Assembly (NCBI RefSeq): GCF_028583425.1
Contig: NC_072791.1
Location: 45,949,368 to 46,013,367, forward strand
DNA: 64,000 bases
Direction of reading: 5' to 3'
DNA from: Eublepharis macularius
Taxonomy: Eukaryota; Chordata; Lepidosauria; Squamata; Eublepharidae
The translations under genes and the position numbers were made by a program. Below, one piece after another: positions 54,161 through 64,000 of this stretch (position 1 is the first letter of the stretch; each line of letters opens with the position of its first letter). The notes under the pieces are model-generated. The model was not told where the DNA came from. It did not search any database and was given only the letters and a program-made list of their open reading frames with translations.

Positions 54161-54929
54161 TGTCATGGGCTGGGCTAGCCCAAGCAGAGTAGTCCAAGTC
54201 CAGTCCACAGTAAGCGCACTAGTTCAAAGCCAGGAGAGAGTTCAGAATCCAAAAGCCCAGTCCAGTCTGAAATCAGAGCACAAATGCAACACCAGGTGTG
54301 TCTCCAGAATCCAAAAAGCCAAATCAAGTCTAGTCTAGTCCAAGGTTAGTTTCCAAAAGCATCAGGTCTAGGTGTCGGCAGGGGCAGAATACAAGGTTCA
54401 TGGACGTGGTTGCAAGCATTCCACACATTGCTTCCACACCTGGCGGTTCCTCCAGCCTGGCTTTTATAGCCAGGCGTAGTTTGCAGCCAGCTACTGGGGC
54501 TCACTCCTGATGCTATTCATCATCACTCTCCAGCAGCTGGTGTCGGCTCAGAAGGTGAGCAATGTGCTGTCTCTCCAGCAGCTCTAACCTCTGCTTATGT
54601 CTGCAGTGCTCTTTAGGTATGGGCGAACCTGGGGTGTGTGTGTGTGTGTGGCAGCCCCTGGCTGGGATTCTCTGGTGGTGATGAAAGTCCCTGACTGAGC
54701 TTCTCCTGTGGTATTGGGGCTGGAGGGTGCCAGTGGCCCTGTCTCAGCTGCTGGCTGTGAACTCTGATTAGCCAGCAGCTGTGGTTCCTGATCCCTGGCT
54801 TCTGCTGAGTCAGGGCTAGGGCTGGCTACATGGAGCTCCTCTTCTCCTGAGGAGTCATGGCTGTCTACATGAGGCTCCTCTCCTCTGGAGGAGTCTCCAC
54901 CCTCACTGAGCCCAGACTGGGCCACGACA
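54161..54929 (-). mobile_element. Solo LTR nested in the BovB 3' end
   Basis: A 769-bp unit with ends TGTCATGGGC and GGCCACGACA; 5-bp flanks are GTCTT (54156) and GTGTT (54930), one change apart. On the minus strand there is a TATA-like 'ggctataaaagcc' near 54465. A GT microsatellite lies at 54633-54650. It matches the 26.4-27.1 kb LTR in its start region and layout. No internal part remains. Confidence 0.8.
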
Positions 54930-54969
54930 GTGTTTCATTCATAGGGTTGCCATAGGTCAGAGGTGACTT

Positions 54970-56440
54970 TGAGCAAGAGGGCTCAAAGAACTTTCTAGAG
55001 AACTTGCAGAGCCTCTGTCCATCATCTTCAAGGCTTCCTGGAGGACTGGGGATGTGCCACAAGATTGGAGAAGAGTGAATGTTATCCCAATCTTTAAGAA
55101 AGGGAAGAAGAATGACCCGGGAAACTACAGGCCAGTCAGTCTGACGTCTGTTGCTGGGATGATATTAGAACAGATTTTAAGGGGATCGATCTGTAAGCAT
55201 CTGAAGGACCACTTAGTGATCCGGGGAAGTCAACATGGTTTTGTCCCCAACAGATCTTGTTAGACTGAGTGATGAGCTTACTGGATCGTGGGAACTCTGT
55301 CGACATGATTTACCTGGATTTCAGTAAAGTTTTTGACAAGGTTCCCCATGACATTCTAATGGGTAAACTGGAAGACTGCGGACTGGACTATAGGACAGTT
55401 TGGTGGATAGGGAACTGGTTAGAGGACCGCACCCAAAGAGTGGTGGTCCACTGCGTTTCATCAGATTGGAGGGAGGTGTCCAGTGGGGTGCTGCAGGGAT
55501 TGGTTTTGGGCCCGGGACTTTTCAATATTTTTATCAATGATCTGGCTACTCAGGCTACTCATTAAATTTGCTGATGATACCAAATTGGGAGGAGTGGCAA
55601 ACACCCAAGAAGATAGAGTCAAAATTCAACAAGACCTGAATACTCTGGAGAAGTGGGTGGTTGTGAACAGGATGCAATTCAACATAGATAAGTGCACAGT
55701 ATTACATCTGGGCCACAAAAATGTGAAGTACAAAAACAGGATGGGGGATACACTTCTGAGTAGTAGTGTATGCGAAAGAGTTCTTGGAGAAAGAGTGGAA
55801 TGTAAACTAAACATGAGCAGTCAGTGTGATGCGGTGGCAAAAAAGGCAAACTCAGTTTTGGGTTGTATCAAAAGGGCCATTGCATCGAAATCGCAGGAGG
55901 TCATAGTCCCTCTCTATACTGTCTTGTTCAGGCTGCACCTGGAGTACTGTGTGCAGTTCTGGAGCCTCACTACAAAAAGGATGCGGACAAAATTGAGAGG
56001 GTGCAGAAGAGAGTGACAAGAATGATCAGGGGTCTGCTGAGCCCTACGAGGAAAGGCTGAGGGCCTTGGGAATGTTTAGTTTGGAGAAAAGGAGATTGAG
56101 GGGGGACATGATTGTTCTCTTTAAATATTTGAAAGGCTGTCATTTGGAGGAGGGCAAGGAGCTGTTCCAGTTGGCAGCAGAGGATAGGACTCAAAGCATC
56201 GGGCATAAATTACATGCTGAAAGGTACCGGCTGGATATTAGGAAAAACTTTTTCACAATCAGAGTAGTTCAGAGGTGGAATCAGCTGCCTAGGGAGGTGG
56301 TGAGCTCCCCTTCACTGGCAGTTTTCAAGAAGAGGCTGGATGAATATTTATCTGGGATGCTTTAGGCTCATCCTGCACTGGGCAGGGGGTTGAACTAGAA
56401 GGTCTGTATGGCCCTTTCCAGCTCTGTGATTCTGTGACTT
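54970..56440 (+). mobile_element. CR1 LINE, 5'-truncated
   Basis: Plus strand and close in sequence to the 11.2-12.5 kb copy. Landmarks run from VIPIFKKGKKNDPGNYRPVSLTS (55054 on) through [48 protein letters not shown] and FADDTKLGG to the C-terminal domain ending RLDEYLSGML (56365). The 3' end is 'ctctgtgattctgtgactt' at about 56421-56440. It follows directly on the BovB tail. Confidence 0.92.
55054..56365 (+). pseudogene. CR1 ORF2 RT and C-terminal domain
   Basis: Blocks in at least four overlapping open stretches (55054-55263, 55269-55565, 55483-56016, 56066-56365) give the RT fingers, palm with FADD (55568 region), thumb and the C-terminal region. A stop follows HGFVPNRSC, and further frame changes lie near 55560 and 56020. 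It covers more of the 5' part of the RT than the 11-kb copy. Confidence 0.85.
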
Positions 56441-57458
56441 GACACACAATACAGTAAATGTGAAATGAGATACTAGAGCAGATGAGTTTCATTGTGTAAT
56501 CATAAAGATGCTGATGCTGAACTTGTATACAGCAGCAAAAAATTAAAGAAAACTGATTTATAAATTCTCTGTTTTTCTCAGGTGCAGGCGCCATTGGCAT
56601 ATGTTAGGTCTTGGAGAGTTTTGCTTTAATCACTTCCATTGGTTTACAAATGGATGCTTTGAATTCTTTTCTTATGTTCTAAAGGAAAATTATATCTTCT
56701 CTTTTTCTCAGACGTTCACTGTCTCAATTATTGCTCCAAGACCTAATCGGCTGTGGCTGTGTATGGTTATCCAAAAAGATTTAATTGGCTGTGTAAACAG
56801 CCAATTTCATATTTGTTCCAAATAACTGAAACAGTACCTCCCGTGAGGAAAAACTTGCTCAGATGTAAACATTGTGTAATACAAAATATGCCTGAAATAT
56901 TTTGTGGGGGAAAATCTGCAAAACCTTTACTGTTGGGTTTAGATACCAGTTTTTTCCCCCTAGTGCTACATAAGAAAGCAATTAAGAAGAAATGGGGAGG
57001 ACAGTTTGCCTTAGAACAAAAAAACCCCAGTGATGACTTTTATCGAGCTGCACTTTCTGGATTCAATAGCTAAACTCACGCTATCACAAACTGATCTCTA
57101 AGTGGAAATGTGGACTTTGGAGAGAATGAAGAGCTCAGCATGCAACTGAATTCCTAATGCGCCCCCTTGAAATTGCCCAGCACAATCCTTCACTGACAAA
57201 TTAGCAACAGCAAATATCAAGAGCAAAACAGCAATTTAGCTGGACTGTTCAGATGTTTTCAGCATCGTTGATAAGTTTCTGGTAAACCATGTAACTTCTG
57301 CAATGATCCATTCCTAGCATTTCCCCCCACTATAGTATTTCCAGTAACATACAGAACAGTACTGAGTTCATGTTGTTCATAGAAAGAGCTCTGTAACCTT
57401 ACAGTGGCTGTGTAGATGGCAAGACTGAACATCTGTCCTGGCAACTGGACATTTGTTC
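56441..57458. other. Repeat-free stretch, possible conserved non-coding DNA
   Basis: No gene or repeat was recognised between the CR1 end and a LINE tail. The part at about 56700-57250 lacks repeat signatures and has a perfect small hairpin at 56783-56806. Confidence 0.3.
56783..56806. repeat. Perfect 10-bp hairpin with inverted CCAAT boxes
   Basis: AATTGGCTGT, a 4-nt loop GTAA, then ACAGCCAATT. The arms are complementary throughout and each contains a CCAAT-type pentamer. Confidence 0.8.
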
Positions 57459-57530
57459 TAATTTATTTTATTTATTTATTTTATCGTATTTATATTCCGC
57501 CCTCCCCGCAAGCAGGCTCAGGGCGGATAA
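57459..57530 (-). mobile_element. LINE 3' tail fragment (L2/CR1-like)
   Basis: 'tttattttatttatttattt' followed by 'ttccgccctccccgcaagca' and 'ggctcagggcggat' parallels the tail at 29012-29090. Confidence 0.6.
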
Positions 57531-57797
57531 TTCTATCTGAATGCCAGTACAAGAAAAGGTTTCCTTCCCATATTCCAGGGAACTCATTTCTCTTTGTATT
57601 TAACCAAAATTGAAGCTTGAGCATCTTTTGGAAGTATAATTTTGGAAGTATTACTTGTGCAGACTTTTTTGCAAGTGGTAGGTCTAAATTGGTAGAGCAT
57701 TATGTGCTTTTAATGTATTTAGTGTACTGTACACCAATAATCTCTAGTTGAAGATAGATGTGAGGAAGTTATTTCAGTTATGGAATTCATTACTGTA

Positions 57798-57965
57798 AGA
57801 GCAAGATTCAGGTCCAGTAGCACCTTAAAGACAACTAGAGCTTTCAGCAGTCAAAGCTCCCTCCCCCAGATACTCTCAAAAGCTCATAGTCTGGAAATCT
57901 AGTTGGTCTTTAAGGTGCTACTGGACCTGAATCTTGCTCTTCTACTACAGACCAACACAGCTACC
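57798..57965. mobile_element. Fold-back repeat (palindromic MITE candidate)
   Basis: The left arm 57798-57838 and right arm 57899-57940 are complementary over about 41 bp with one difference ('gcaagattcaggtccagtag' in the left arm). A 60-bp loop contains 'cagtcaaagctccctccccc' and 'tctcaaaagctcatag'. Single-armed copies of the same family are at 5875 and 18970. Confidence 0.65.
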
Positions 57966-58440
57966 CACTTGAAACTACTATAAGATGTAATTATGGATTT
58001 GGATTCTGCTTGGGAGCTTCCCAGAAGCATGCTGGCTGCTCTTGGGAATAAAATCCTGAACTTGATGGATCTTTGGTTAGATCCAATAGGAGTCTTCTTA
58101 TGATTTATTGAAAATAATTTCAAGGCCAGAGGCCTCAGATATTTTGGTGCTTATATTTCATTCTATCATATTTTAATGGGTTTCTAATGCTTTCTTTTCC
58201 ATTTGTTACTTACACTTACATTTACAGCCTATAAAATCAATTAATCTGATACTGCTAAAAGGAGACATTTGGCAAAACAGTATGATTTAAAGCTGGAAGT
58301 GAAGCCAGGGAAGATTAGAGTTGAAGAACTTCATGAATATAGCATTTAATACATTGCTTTGCTTGTACTCAAAGAGATATGAGGTTATGGGAACAAGATG
58401 ACTTTACATCTGATGTAGCCTTAGTCCCTCTATCTACTTA

Positions 58441-58502
58441 ACTGTTTTTATTCCACCCTTCCTATAAAGCAGATAGGGCAGTTTACATGGTTCTCTTTGA
58501 TA
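58441..58502 (-). mobile_element. SINE/LINE tail fragment
   Basis: 'tttttattccacccttcct' and 'gggcagtttacatggttctc' match the tail block of the CORE/MIR-like SINEs (191-260). Confidence 0.45.
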
Positions 58503-58664
58503 CATAAATTGTTATGTAGGTCCAAGAAACCTAATTAAAGGATTCCATGTTTGGGCAAGGCCTGTATCCATGCTGCCAAGATGGAGGGAGAGGAGAAAGG
58601 TGTTGCCTGGAACAAAGCCAGGAAGAGAAGGAGGGAGAGGGAGGAAATCAGGAGGAGGAAATCC

Positions 58665-58883
58665 TAGGGTTGCCAGCTCCAAGTTGGGAAACTCCTGGAG
58701 ATCTGGGGGATGAAACCTGGAGGAAGTGGGGTTTGGGAAGGGAAAAGACCTTGGCATGGCATAATTCCATAGAGTCCACCCCCCAAAGTAGCCATTTTCT
58801 CCAGGTGAACTGATCTCTGTGATCTGGAGACCAGTTGTAATTCTGGGAGATCTCCAGCCACTACCTAGAGGCTGGTAACCCTA
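58665..58883. mobile_element. 219-bp hAT-like MITE with perfect 8-bp target duplication
   Basis: TIRs TAGGGTTGCCAGC and, on the opposite strand, TAGGGTTACCAGC. The target duplication GGAAATCC is at 58657-58664 and 58884-58891. The body, inverted relative to 37654-37841, has 'attttctccaggtgaactga' and 'ctgggagatctccagcca'. No coding capacity. Confidence 0.85.
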
Positions 58884-58995
58884 GGAAATCCTTAGAATAG
58901 CAATCTGCATATTAAAAGACAGAGCAGTAAACAATAGTAAACAGAGTGCCCTAACCTCTCTATCTAACTCTTTGGCTTGTCCCCCTCCGAAACCT

Positions 58996-59907
58996 GGGCC
59001 GATTCCACACCACCTTAGATCTCGCGTCAGTTTTTCGTCTCTGCCACGCCATTCTCTGATCAGTTCACACGTGTCGTCTTTGAAGTCGCCATTAAATCGT
59101 CATTGCGTCGCCCCAGCCTATTGCACTTTTGTCACCGGTTTTTTTCTTTTGAGTAAGAACCTCCCCCCCGTAGATTTCCAATCTTCTCCTGACCCGCCTC
59201 CAAATTAAGGATCAACTTTCCGCCCCGACCTTGTCCAACCCTTTTTAAAAAAAAAAAAAATGTACGGTGTCGATAGGTCGACATCTCATTATATTGCTTT
59301 CATTTTCAGGTACTGCCTAGAACTGTAATAGCACAGTAGTAATTTTGATCGTTAAACCATGAATATTTATTCATTCACAGGTCAGCGAAATCAATTCTCT
59401 GGTGATGGACAACACGGAATGTGCTGCCGATCTTTTCGTTGCTCCCAAGTTTGCAAAGAAATTATGAAGCTCAGCTCTGGCATCCTGCTGCAGGGCATCC
59501 TTACCAAACCCCCTTTCCCCTGGATATTTCACGCTTCACGCTGGCCGTTAATTATCCTGTGGTAATAGGGACAATCTGACCAATGACCATCGAGGGAGGG
59601 AACGTGTCTTCATTAAATCAAGATAATTGCACGTCGATATATTGTCCTTTCCCCCTTTTTTAAAAAAAGAAAAGAAAAACCTGGAACTGGTCATGTTTTC
59701 CCCACCCCTTATCCCGTCTTTTGAAATGGGGATGTGATCATTGTTTTGCGCGGTAGAGGTGCTGATTAGGGGGATGTGAACATGGTTTTCCGTGAGAGAG
59801 CCGCTTTTAGAAGGCTGATGTGGACGACCGAGTGAGAAACGCGCCATAAGGGACTGTGCAATCATTGCACAAGAAAAACGGGAGATAAGGTAATGTGGAA
59901 TCGGCCC
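58996..59907. mobile_element. 912-bp TIR element, CpG-rich ends
   Basis: Left end GGGCCGATTCCACACCACC and right end, on the opposite strand, GGGCCGATTCCACATTACC: TIRs of about 28 bp with few mismatches. The ends contain many CpG. No clear target duplication and no transposase. An A-rich run lies at about 59248-59261. The superfamily is undetermined. Confidence 0.7.
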
Positions 59908-60769
59908 TGAAGAAAGAGACAGCGCTGGATCCTCCTCTTTCAACACGCTTCTCCTCTATGTTATCTTCACTATAATCCTGAGAGGTCAGCTAGTTTAAAA
60001 GTATAGTGAGTGGCCTAGTTCCAGGATTTTATGGGCCTTGGGTGACAGAGTATAACCTGGCCACCTTTTCGCTCTGGAATAGCCCCTTTCTCCTCTAATC
60101 ATACCTCCTTCTATTTGGCGCCTCGACTTGGGCTCTACCCTTTTTTTAACCACAGTCTTTCCCATTTCAATTAGTTTATTCTGACAATGTGTGAAAGCAG
60201 CACAGAAAACCATCACCCTGTAGGTGCAGCCATACTGTAAGTGCTTGGCTTTGGTTTAGCAAATTACTATAGTGTACACTACAGTTGAAATGGAAAAAGT
60301 GCCTGTTTCCTAAGTCAGGTGTTTGTCTAAATCATTAGTTTGCAATATGCTTAAAATTCCATAAAAATAGTCCAAGAAACTTAGGAGGAAAAGCCTTTTG
60401 TTACCTCATCTCTCCCAGTCTGATTCATAACTTAGGTTCCTGAGACATTTACAAGAGAGAAATACTTTCTCCACTATTCTTTATGATATAGTTGGTTATT
60501 ATTTTTCATTGTAAATACTTCAGTCATTCCATCTCATTAGTCTTTATGTTACTGTTCCCAGTTGTACACCTTACACCCTGAGCTATGGACCAGCATCAGA
60601 GCCTTGCATCCTATAGATGGGTGAAGGAAAATCATACTGGGAAATGTTATTGGGGAAGGGGGGTGGGCTTTGGGTGAATTGTTGAACTGGAGTTTAATTG
60701 TTTTATTACCTCTTTCTGCAGACCAGGCCTTGGTTTGCAGCAACCTGAAACATTAACTAGGTATTCTTA
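59908..60769. other. Unassigned non-coding stretch
   Basis: No gene or recognised repeat. Confidence 0.3.
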
Positions 60770-60857
60770 TGGTGAAATCCTAAGCAGAGTTACTCCAGTC
60801 TAAGACCATTGATTTCAATGAGCTTATACTGGAGTGACTGTGCTTAGGATTGCACTA
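60770..60857. mobile_element. 88-bp palindromic MITE, second copy
   Basis: Same length and layout as 27710-27797 ('aaatcctaagcagagttact' mirrored by 'gtgcttaggattgcac'), with TTA on both sides (60767-60769 and 60858-60860). Different TWA flanks at the two copies show independent insertion. Confidence 0.75.
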
Positions 60858-61099
60858 TTAGTGTAGTCTACAATGGTAAATGGAAGTTTTTAGTCTTTAA
60901 TATGCCACTGAATTTTTGTTTCATAAAAGAAACACAATTATTTCACAGTGGAGGCATTACGTTTATTTCTATGAATAGTTTCATAGGAAACCCTCAGGCT
61001 TTAGCCTTACCCTTTCTCACAGACTGGTGATTGTAGCTCTGGCCTTAGACCACCCAATGAACTTCATGTTTGAGTGGGGATTTGAACACTGGCCTTCAG

Positions 61100-61305
61100 A
61101 GTGCAGGGAGGGCAAGTGGCATGGTATAGCCTGATCTTGTCAGACTGTGGAAGCGAAGCAGGGTCAGTACTTGGATGGTCAAGTACCACCAAAGAAGAAT
61201 TAGCAGAGGAAGGCAATGGCAAACATCCTCTGCTTCTCACTTGCCATGAAAGCCCCTTGCTGAGGCTGCCATAAGTCCACTGCAACTTGAGGGCACTTTA
61301 CATGT
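61100..61305 (+). mobile_element. 5S-rRNA-derived SINE with BovB-like tail
   Basis: Plus strand. 61128-61179 reads 'cctgatcttgtcagactgtg', 'gaagcgaagcagggtcag' and 'tacttggatgg', 5S rRNA with a short deletion before box C. The body has 'aggcaatggcaaacatcctc'. The tail 'gctgccataagtccactgca' then 'acttgagggcactttacat' parallels the BovB 3' end 'gccataggtcagaggtgact'. Confidence 0.8.
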
Positions 61306-62157
61306 GCATACTTCAGAGTGCAACACTGTATGCTATAGACTCATGCTAATTCTCACAAATAGTACATGAAGAAGTAAACCTATGTCTTCACAATATCACT
61401 TTCCACAGCAGATGGCGGGGGGGGGGGGGTCATATGAGTGACTGTCATGTGTATAAAAATATTAATGTACATAGAAAACTAGAATGTCAAGGAAACCCTA
61501 GAACCTTTCTGCCAGATATGTAGGAAGAACAGGTCTTGTGCTTCAGTGGGAGACCACCCTCCCTCTCTCCACTCTCCTCAGTGCTGTTCAGCTGGGTGGT
61601 GGAGGAAAAATGACAGGGGAAATGGAGGGTGTGTGTGTCATGTCTGCGCCCCATCCATGCCATTATTTGATGCTGATGTATTATTCTGAACCAGTGTTTA
61701 ATGCTGTACTTTGATGTCATATTGCTAATGCCATAACTGCTTTGCTTTCACAGGCATACTGAAGTTGCAGGTGTCTTAACTAACGGCTTTGGGAGCTCTC
61801 AGTGCTTCTGACCTTGTACACTGCTCGCTCCCATGAATTACTGTGTTTCAACTTTAATCTCCTGCTTTCTCAGTGTCTAGACTTGATAGTTAAAATATGA
61901 GAGAAGTTCTTAGGATGGGTTCGCACCAAAAGTTATGTTTTACTGATGGGAGGGGGGAAAGGAGTAATTGTGTTCTTTAAGAGGAATGGTTTTCCCACAT
62001 GTTGCCATTCCTGTTAACCTGTTTTCACTGCTTAGATGCTTACTTTGCTTCTGAGTAACCCTATGGACATATCTGTGGAAATGATATGATTCCTGAATAA
62101 AACCTTTTAACCAAGACCCTGGATTCTTGCTGTAATGGTACAGGGGTCTATCTGCCA
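61306..62157. other. Unassigned non-coding stretch
   Basis: No gene or recognised repeat. A run of about 14 G's lies at about 61416. Confidence 0.3.
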
Positions 62158-62164
62158 TAGCCTG

Positions 62165-62440
62165 TCATCCATAGCCTGACAGGGGGTGATCAGTGTCAGA
62201 CCAATGCCATGCTGTCACTTCCAGCATGACCTGGAAGTGACATAATTGTGTCAGTGGATGCTTTATGGTTAAACCATAAAGTTTTGGGTAAATGTTAAGA
62301 GCATTACCCCACTGAAATGACTTCCAGGTCTCACTGGAAGTGATGACATGGTGTTGGCACAGTCCTGAAAATGTCTCCACTACCCATGATGTCTCGCCAA
62401 TTGCCAGCCATGAGCCTCTGCACATGGTCTGGCAACTCTA
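62165..62440. mobile_element. Long-palindrome element, hAT-like right end
   Basis: The centre is CTTTATGGTT-A-AACCATAAAG at 62261-62281. Imperfect arms of about 90 bp include 'gacctggaagtgac' and 'acttccaggtc'. The right end reads, on the opposite strand, TAGAGTTGCCAGAC, close to the TAGGGTTGCCAG terminus. The left end is unclear. Confidence 0.5.
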
Positions 62441-62611
62441 CAGACATCTAGCGTTCTAGTTACTTCTGAAGTCAGTAGTGGTACAGTCCAGAAACATATT
62501 TTGCACTTAATCTACTATTTGTGAGAATTATCCTTCATGCATATGATCATTTTTGGACAGAAGTTATAAGCCTGGTAACACTAACCATGTACATGTGACA
62601 TATGTGTGAAC

Positions 62612-62933
62612 TAGGGTTGCCAGCACAAGTAGGAGACTTACTGAGTGGGAGGAGCCCCACCAATGAGATAATGATGTAACTGGCAATGTTTTGATGTCAC
62701 TCCTTGTGACCCAGAAGTGATGTCAGCTTATCACTGGGGACGCTCTAGCACTTGGGCAAAACTCTATGGTTAAATTATAGAGTTTTGCCCAAATGCTGGA
62801 GTGACCCCAGTAACACTTATGTCACTTCTGGGTACACAGAGAGTGATGTCAGTGTGTTGGGATGCCACCTGTTGTTTCCTCAGTTTCCTACCATTTTTCA
62901 CCTGTTGCTACCAGAGGGAACATAGCAAGCCTA
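62612..62933. mobile_element. 322-bp hAT-like MITE with a long palindrome
   Basis: Left end TAGGGTTGCCAGC, right end (opposite strand) TAGGCTTGCTATG. The perfect 8-bp target duplication GTGTGAAC is at 62604-62611 and 62934-62941. The core hairpin TTGGGCAAAACTCTAT (62752-62767) is complementary to 62777-62792, and the wider arms carry 'cccagaagtgatgtca' and 'tgtcacttctggg'. Confidence 0.8.
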
Positions 62934-62941
62934 GTGTGAAC

Positions 62942-63847
62942 AGATACATAAGAGTAAAAAGTGTGGTTGTACACACTAACCTTATCTCTTATGTGTTCAG
63001 TTCCACATTGGAACAGAGCCCAGTTTGTATGTGCAGGTAGGTCAGAGACGACCTGGCATGATCCTACTCCCCACTCTGGGTGAAATACAAATGTTGTGGG
63101 TAGAGAGCTAATGTAACCAATGGCATGGGTCCTTTCTAATGCAAGGAAAGCAAGGCTTGTGGAAGAAACTTTCCAACTTCTCCCCTCCTGTAGCAGCCGC
63201 CTGCTGTGACCCCTGAAATGGTGCTCTCAGTGGTTGGTGGAACAGCATGGGTGTGAAGAACAGGTCTGTAGTGGCATGTGAGAATCAGTGAAAATTGTCT
63301 CCCAGTTTCTAATGACATAATTGAACTGAATTGAATTGAATCAAATTGAGCTGACCTCTACTAACAGGCTAATCTTTCTAATTCCTGTTAGTGGTAAATA
63401 CACAGCTATGCACTTCAGCAGTCAATAATACTAGTTATGCTACACATAGGATAGGAGAGTGTTTAAGTTTAAGAATGGCTCAGTAGCTGAATACTAGCCA
63501 GAGTCCCTGAAGACTCTAACTATAGCACTGTCCATCCAAGATCTTTTACCAGATTAAAAGGGAAAAGAGAAATTTGTGAGGGAGAATAGGGACTATGTGC
63601 AATATAGAAGACCTTAAAACTGTTCAGTATTATTTACCATTTGAAAGCTTCAAACCTGATGGCTATTATTTCTGATCTAAGCCCAGTGAACCAAAGCTGA
63701 GGGTGAAAGATTAAGATATAATGCGAAACCATGCCTTATTTTAACTATGATTAGTTTGTCAAATCAGGATTCAGCTCACGGATAATCACTCAAATCCTGG
63801 TTTGCCCTAACAAATACTGCTTACATTTCCTTCTCGCTGTTGGCTAT
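62942..63847. other. Unassigned non-coding stretch
   Basis: No gene or recognised repeat. Confidence 0.3.
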
Positions 63848-64000
63848 AGTGTTGCCAGACTGAATTAAAAAACAAAACAAAACAAACCCTGGAGTTACTC
63901 GTGTGTGTACCTGGGCCCAACACGATGATGTCACTTCCAGAATGATGTCACTGCTGACCACTCCCCCAGTACTCAGGAGACTGGGCAGGCAAGTGGGCCT
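63848..64000. mobile_element. hAT-like element running off the window
   Basis: Starts TAGTGTTGCCAGAC and contains 'gatgatgtcacttccagaat' and 'gatgtcactgctga', as in the 62.2 and 62.6 kb elements. The right end is outside the window. Confidence 0.45.

Larger units (their letters stand above)
50172..54969 (+). mobile_element. RTE-BovB LINE, near full length, decayed and twice interrupted
   Basis: Plus strand, starting at TCTTGGATACACACCTTAA, the same 5' point as the inverted copy ending at 23606. It contains a 5' UTR (50172-50550), an APE-like endonuclease (50554-51234), the RT and C-terminal domain (51840-54080), and a 3' tail 'gccataggtcagaggtgact' at 54950. Two later insertions lie in it: a hAT-like element at 51189-51835 and a solo LTR at 54161-54929. 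BovB is known to be widespread in squamates and to have moved horizontally between vertebrates. The coding region has many stops and frame changes. Confidence 0.92.

Noticed and set aside
61416-61429. Poly-G and poly-C runs (also about 24897 and 31831) as G-quadruplex elements
   Set aside because: Single homopolymer runs without the four-tract pattern; likely simple sequence.
1-64000. CRISPR arrays, operons, prokaryotic promoters
   Set aside because: The DNA is vertebrate; no regular spaced repeats of that kind were seen.

Overview
The window is vertebrate genomic DNA, most likely from a squamate reptile (lizard, gecko or snake). This rests on its repeat mix: RTE-BovB LINEs, CR1 and L2 LINEs, a Penelope-like element (PLE), tRNA-derived CORE/MIR-like SINEs, 5S-rRNA-derived SINEs with BovB-type tails, Ty3/gypsy LTR elements, and many small terminal-inverted-repeat (TIR) DNA elements. 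I find no host protein-coding exon, rRNA gene or tRNA gene that I can defend. The window reads as intergenic or intronic DNA built by successive transposon insertions.

Layout: 0-13 kb holds SINEs, a 5'-truncated L2 LINE (1.26-2.9 kb, minus), a solo LTR with a perfect 5-bp target duplication (4.72-5.26 kb), a GC-rich hAT-like element (9.6-10.03 kb) and two CR1 LINEs (11.2-13.1 kb, minus). 13.8-18.05 kb is one PLE insertion. It has a GIY-YIG-type reverse transcriptase gene, about 1-kb inverted terminal arms, a central palindrome and a 15-bp target duplication. 18.9-23.6 kb holds a SINE, a CR1 copy split by a BovB 3' fragment, and an inverted BovB 5' fragment. 24.6-37.8 kb holds a 5S-derived SINE, a CR1 split by a solo LTR, palindromic Harbinger-like MITEs and a 2.15-kb element with the same termini. 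40.2-48.1 kb is a broken, LTR-bounded gypsy element (target duplication GATTG) with a young L1 inserted in pol (20-bp duplication). 50.2-55 kb is a decayed BovB LINE that starts at the same 5' point as the 23.6-kb copy; a hAT-like element carrying a minisatellite and a solo LTR are nested in it. A CR1 follows (55-56.4 kb). 57-64 kb is rich in small TIR and palindromic elements.

The nested insertions give a relative order of events: the L1 came after the gypsy element; one LTR family came after both a CR1 and a BovB; a BovB came after a CR1. The most notable item is the PLE. Its arms carry clustered AP-1/NF-E2-like heptamers and a conserved hairpin, and its second, inverted copy keeps the 5' end but lacks about 2 kb of the interior. 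Coordinates of repeat edges are exact where target duplications are cited and approximate elsewhere.
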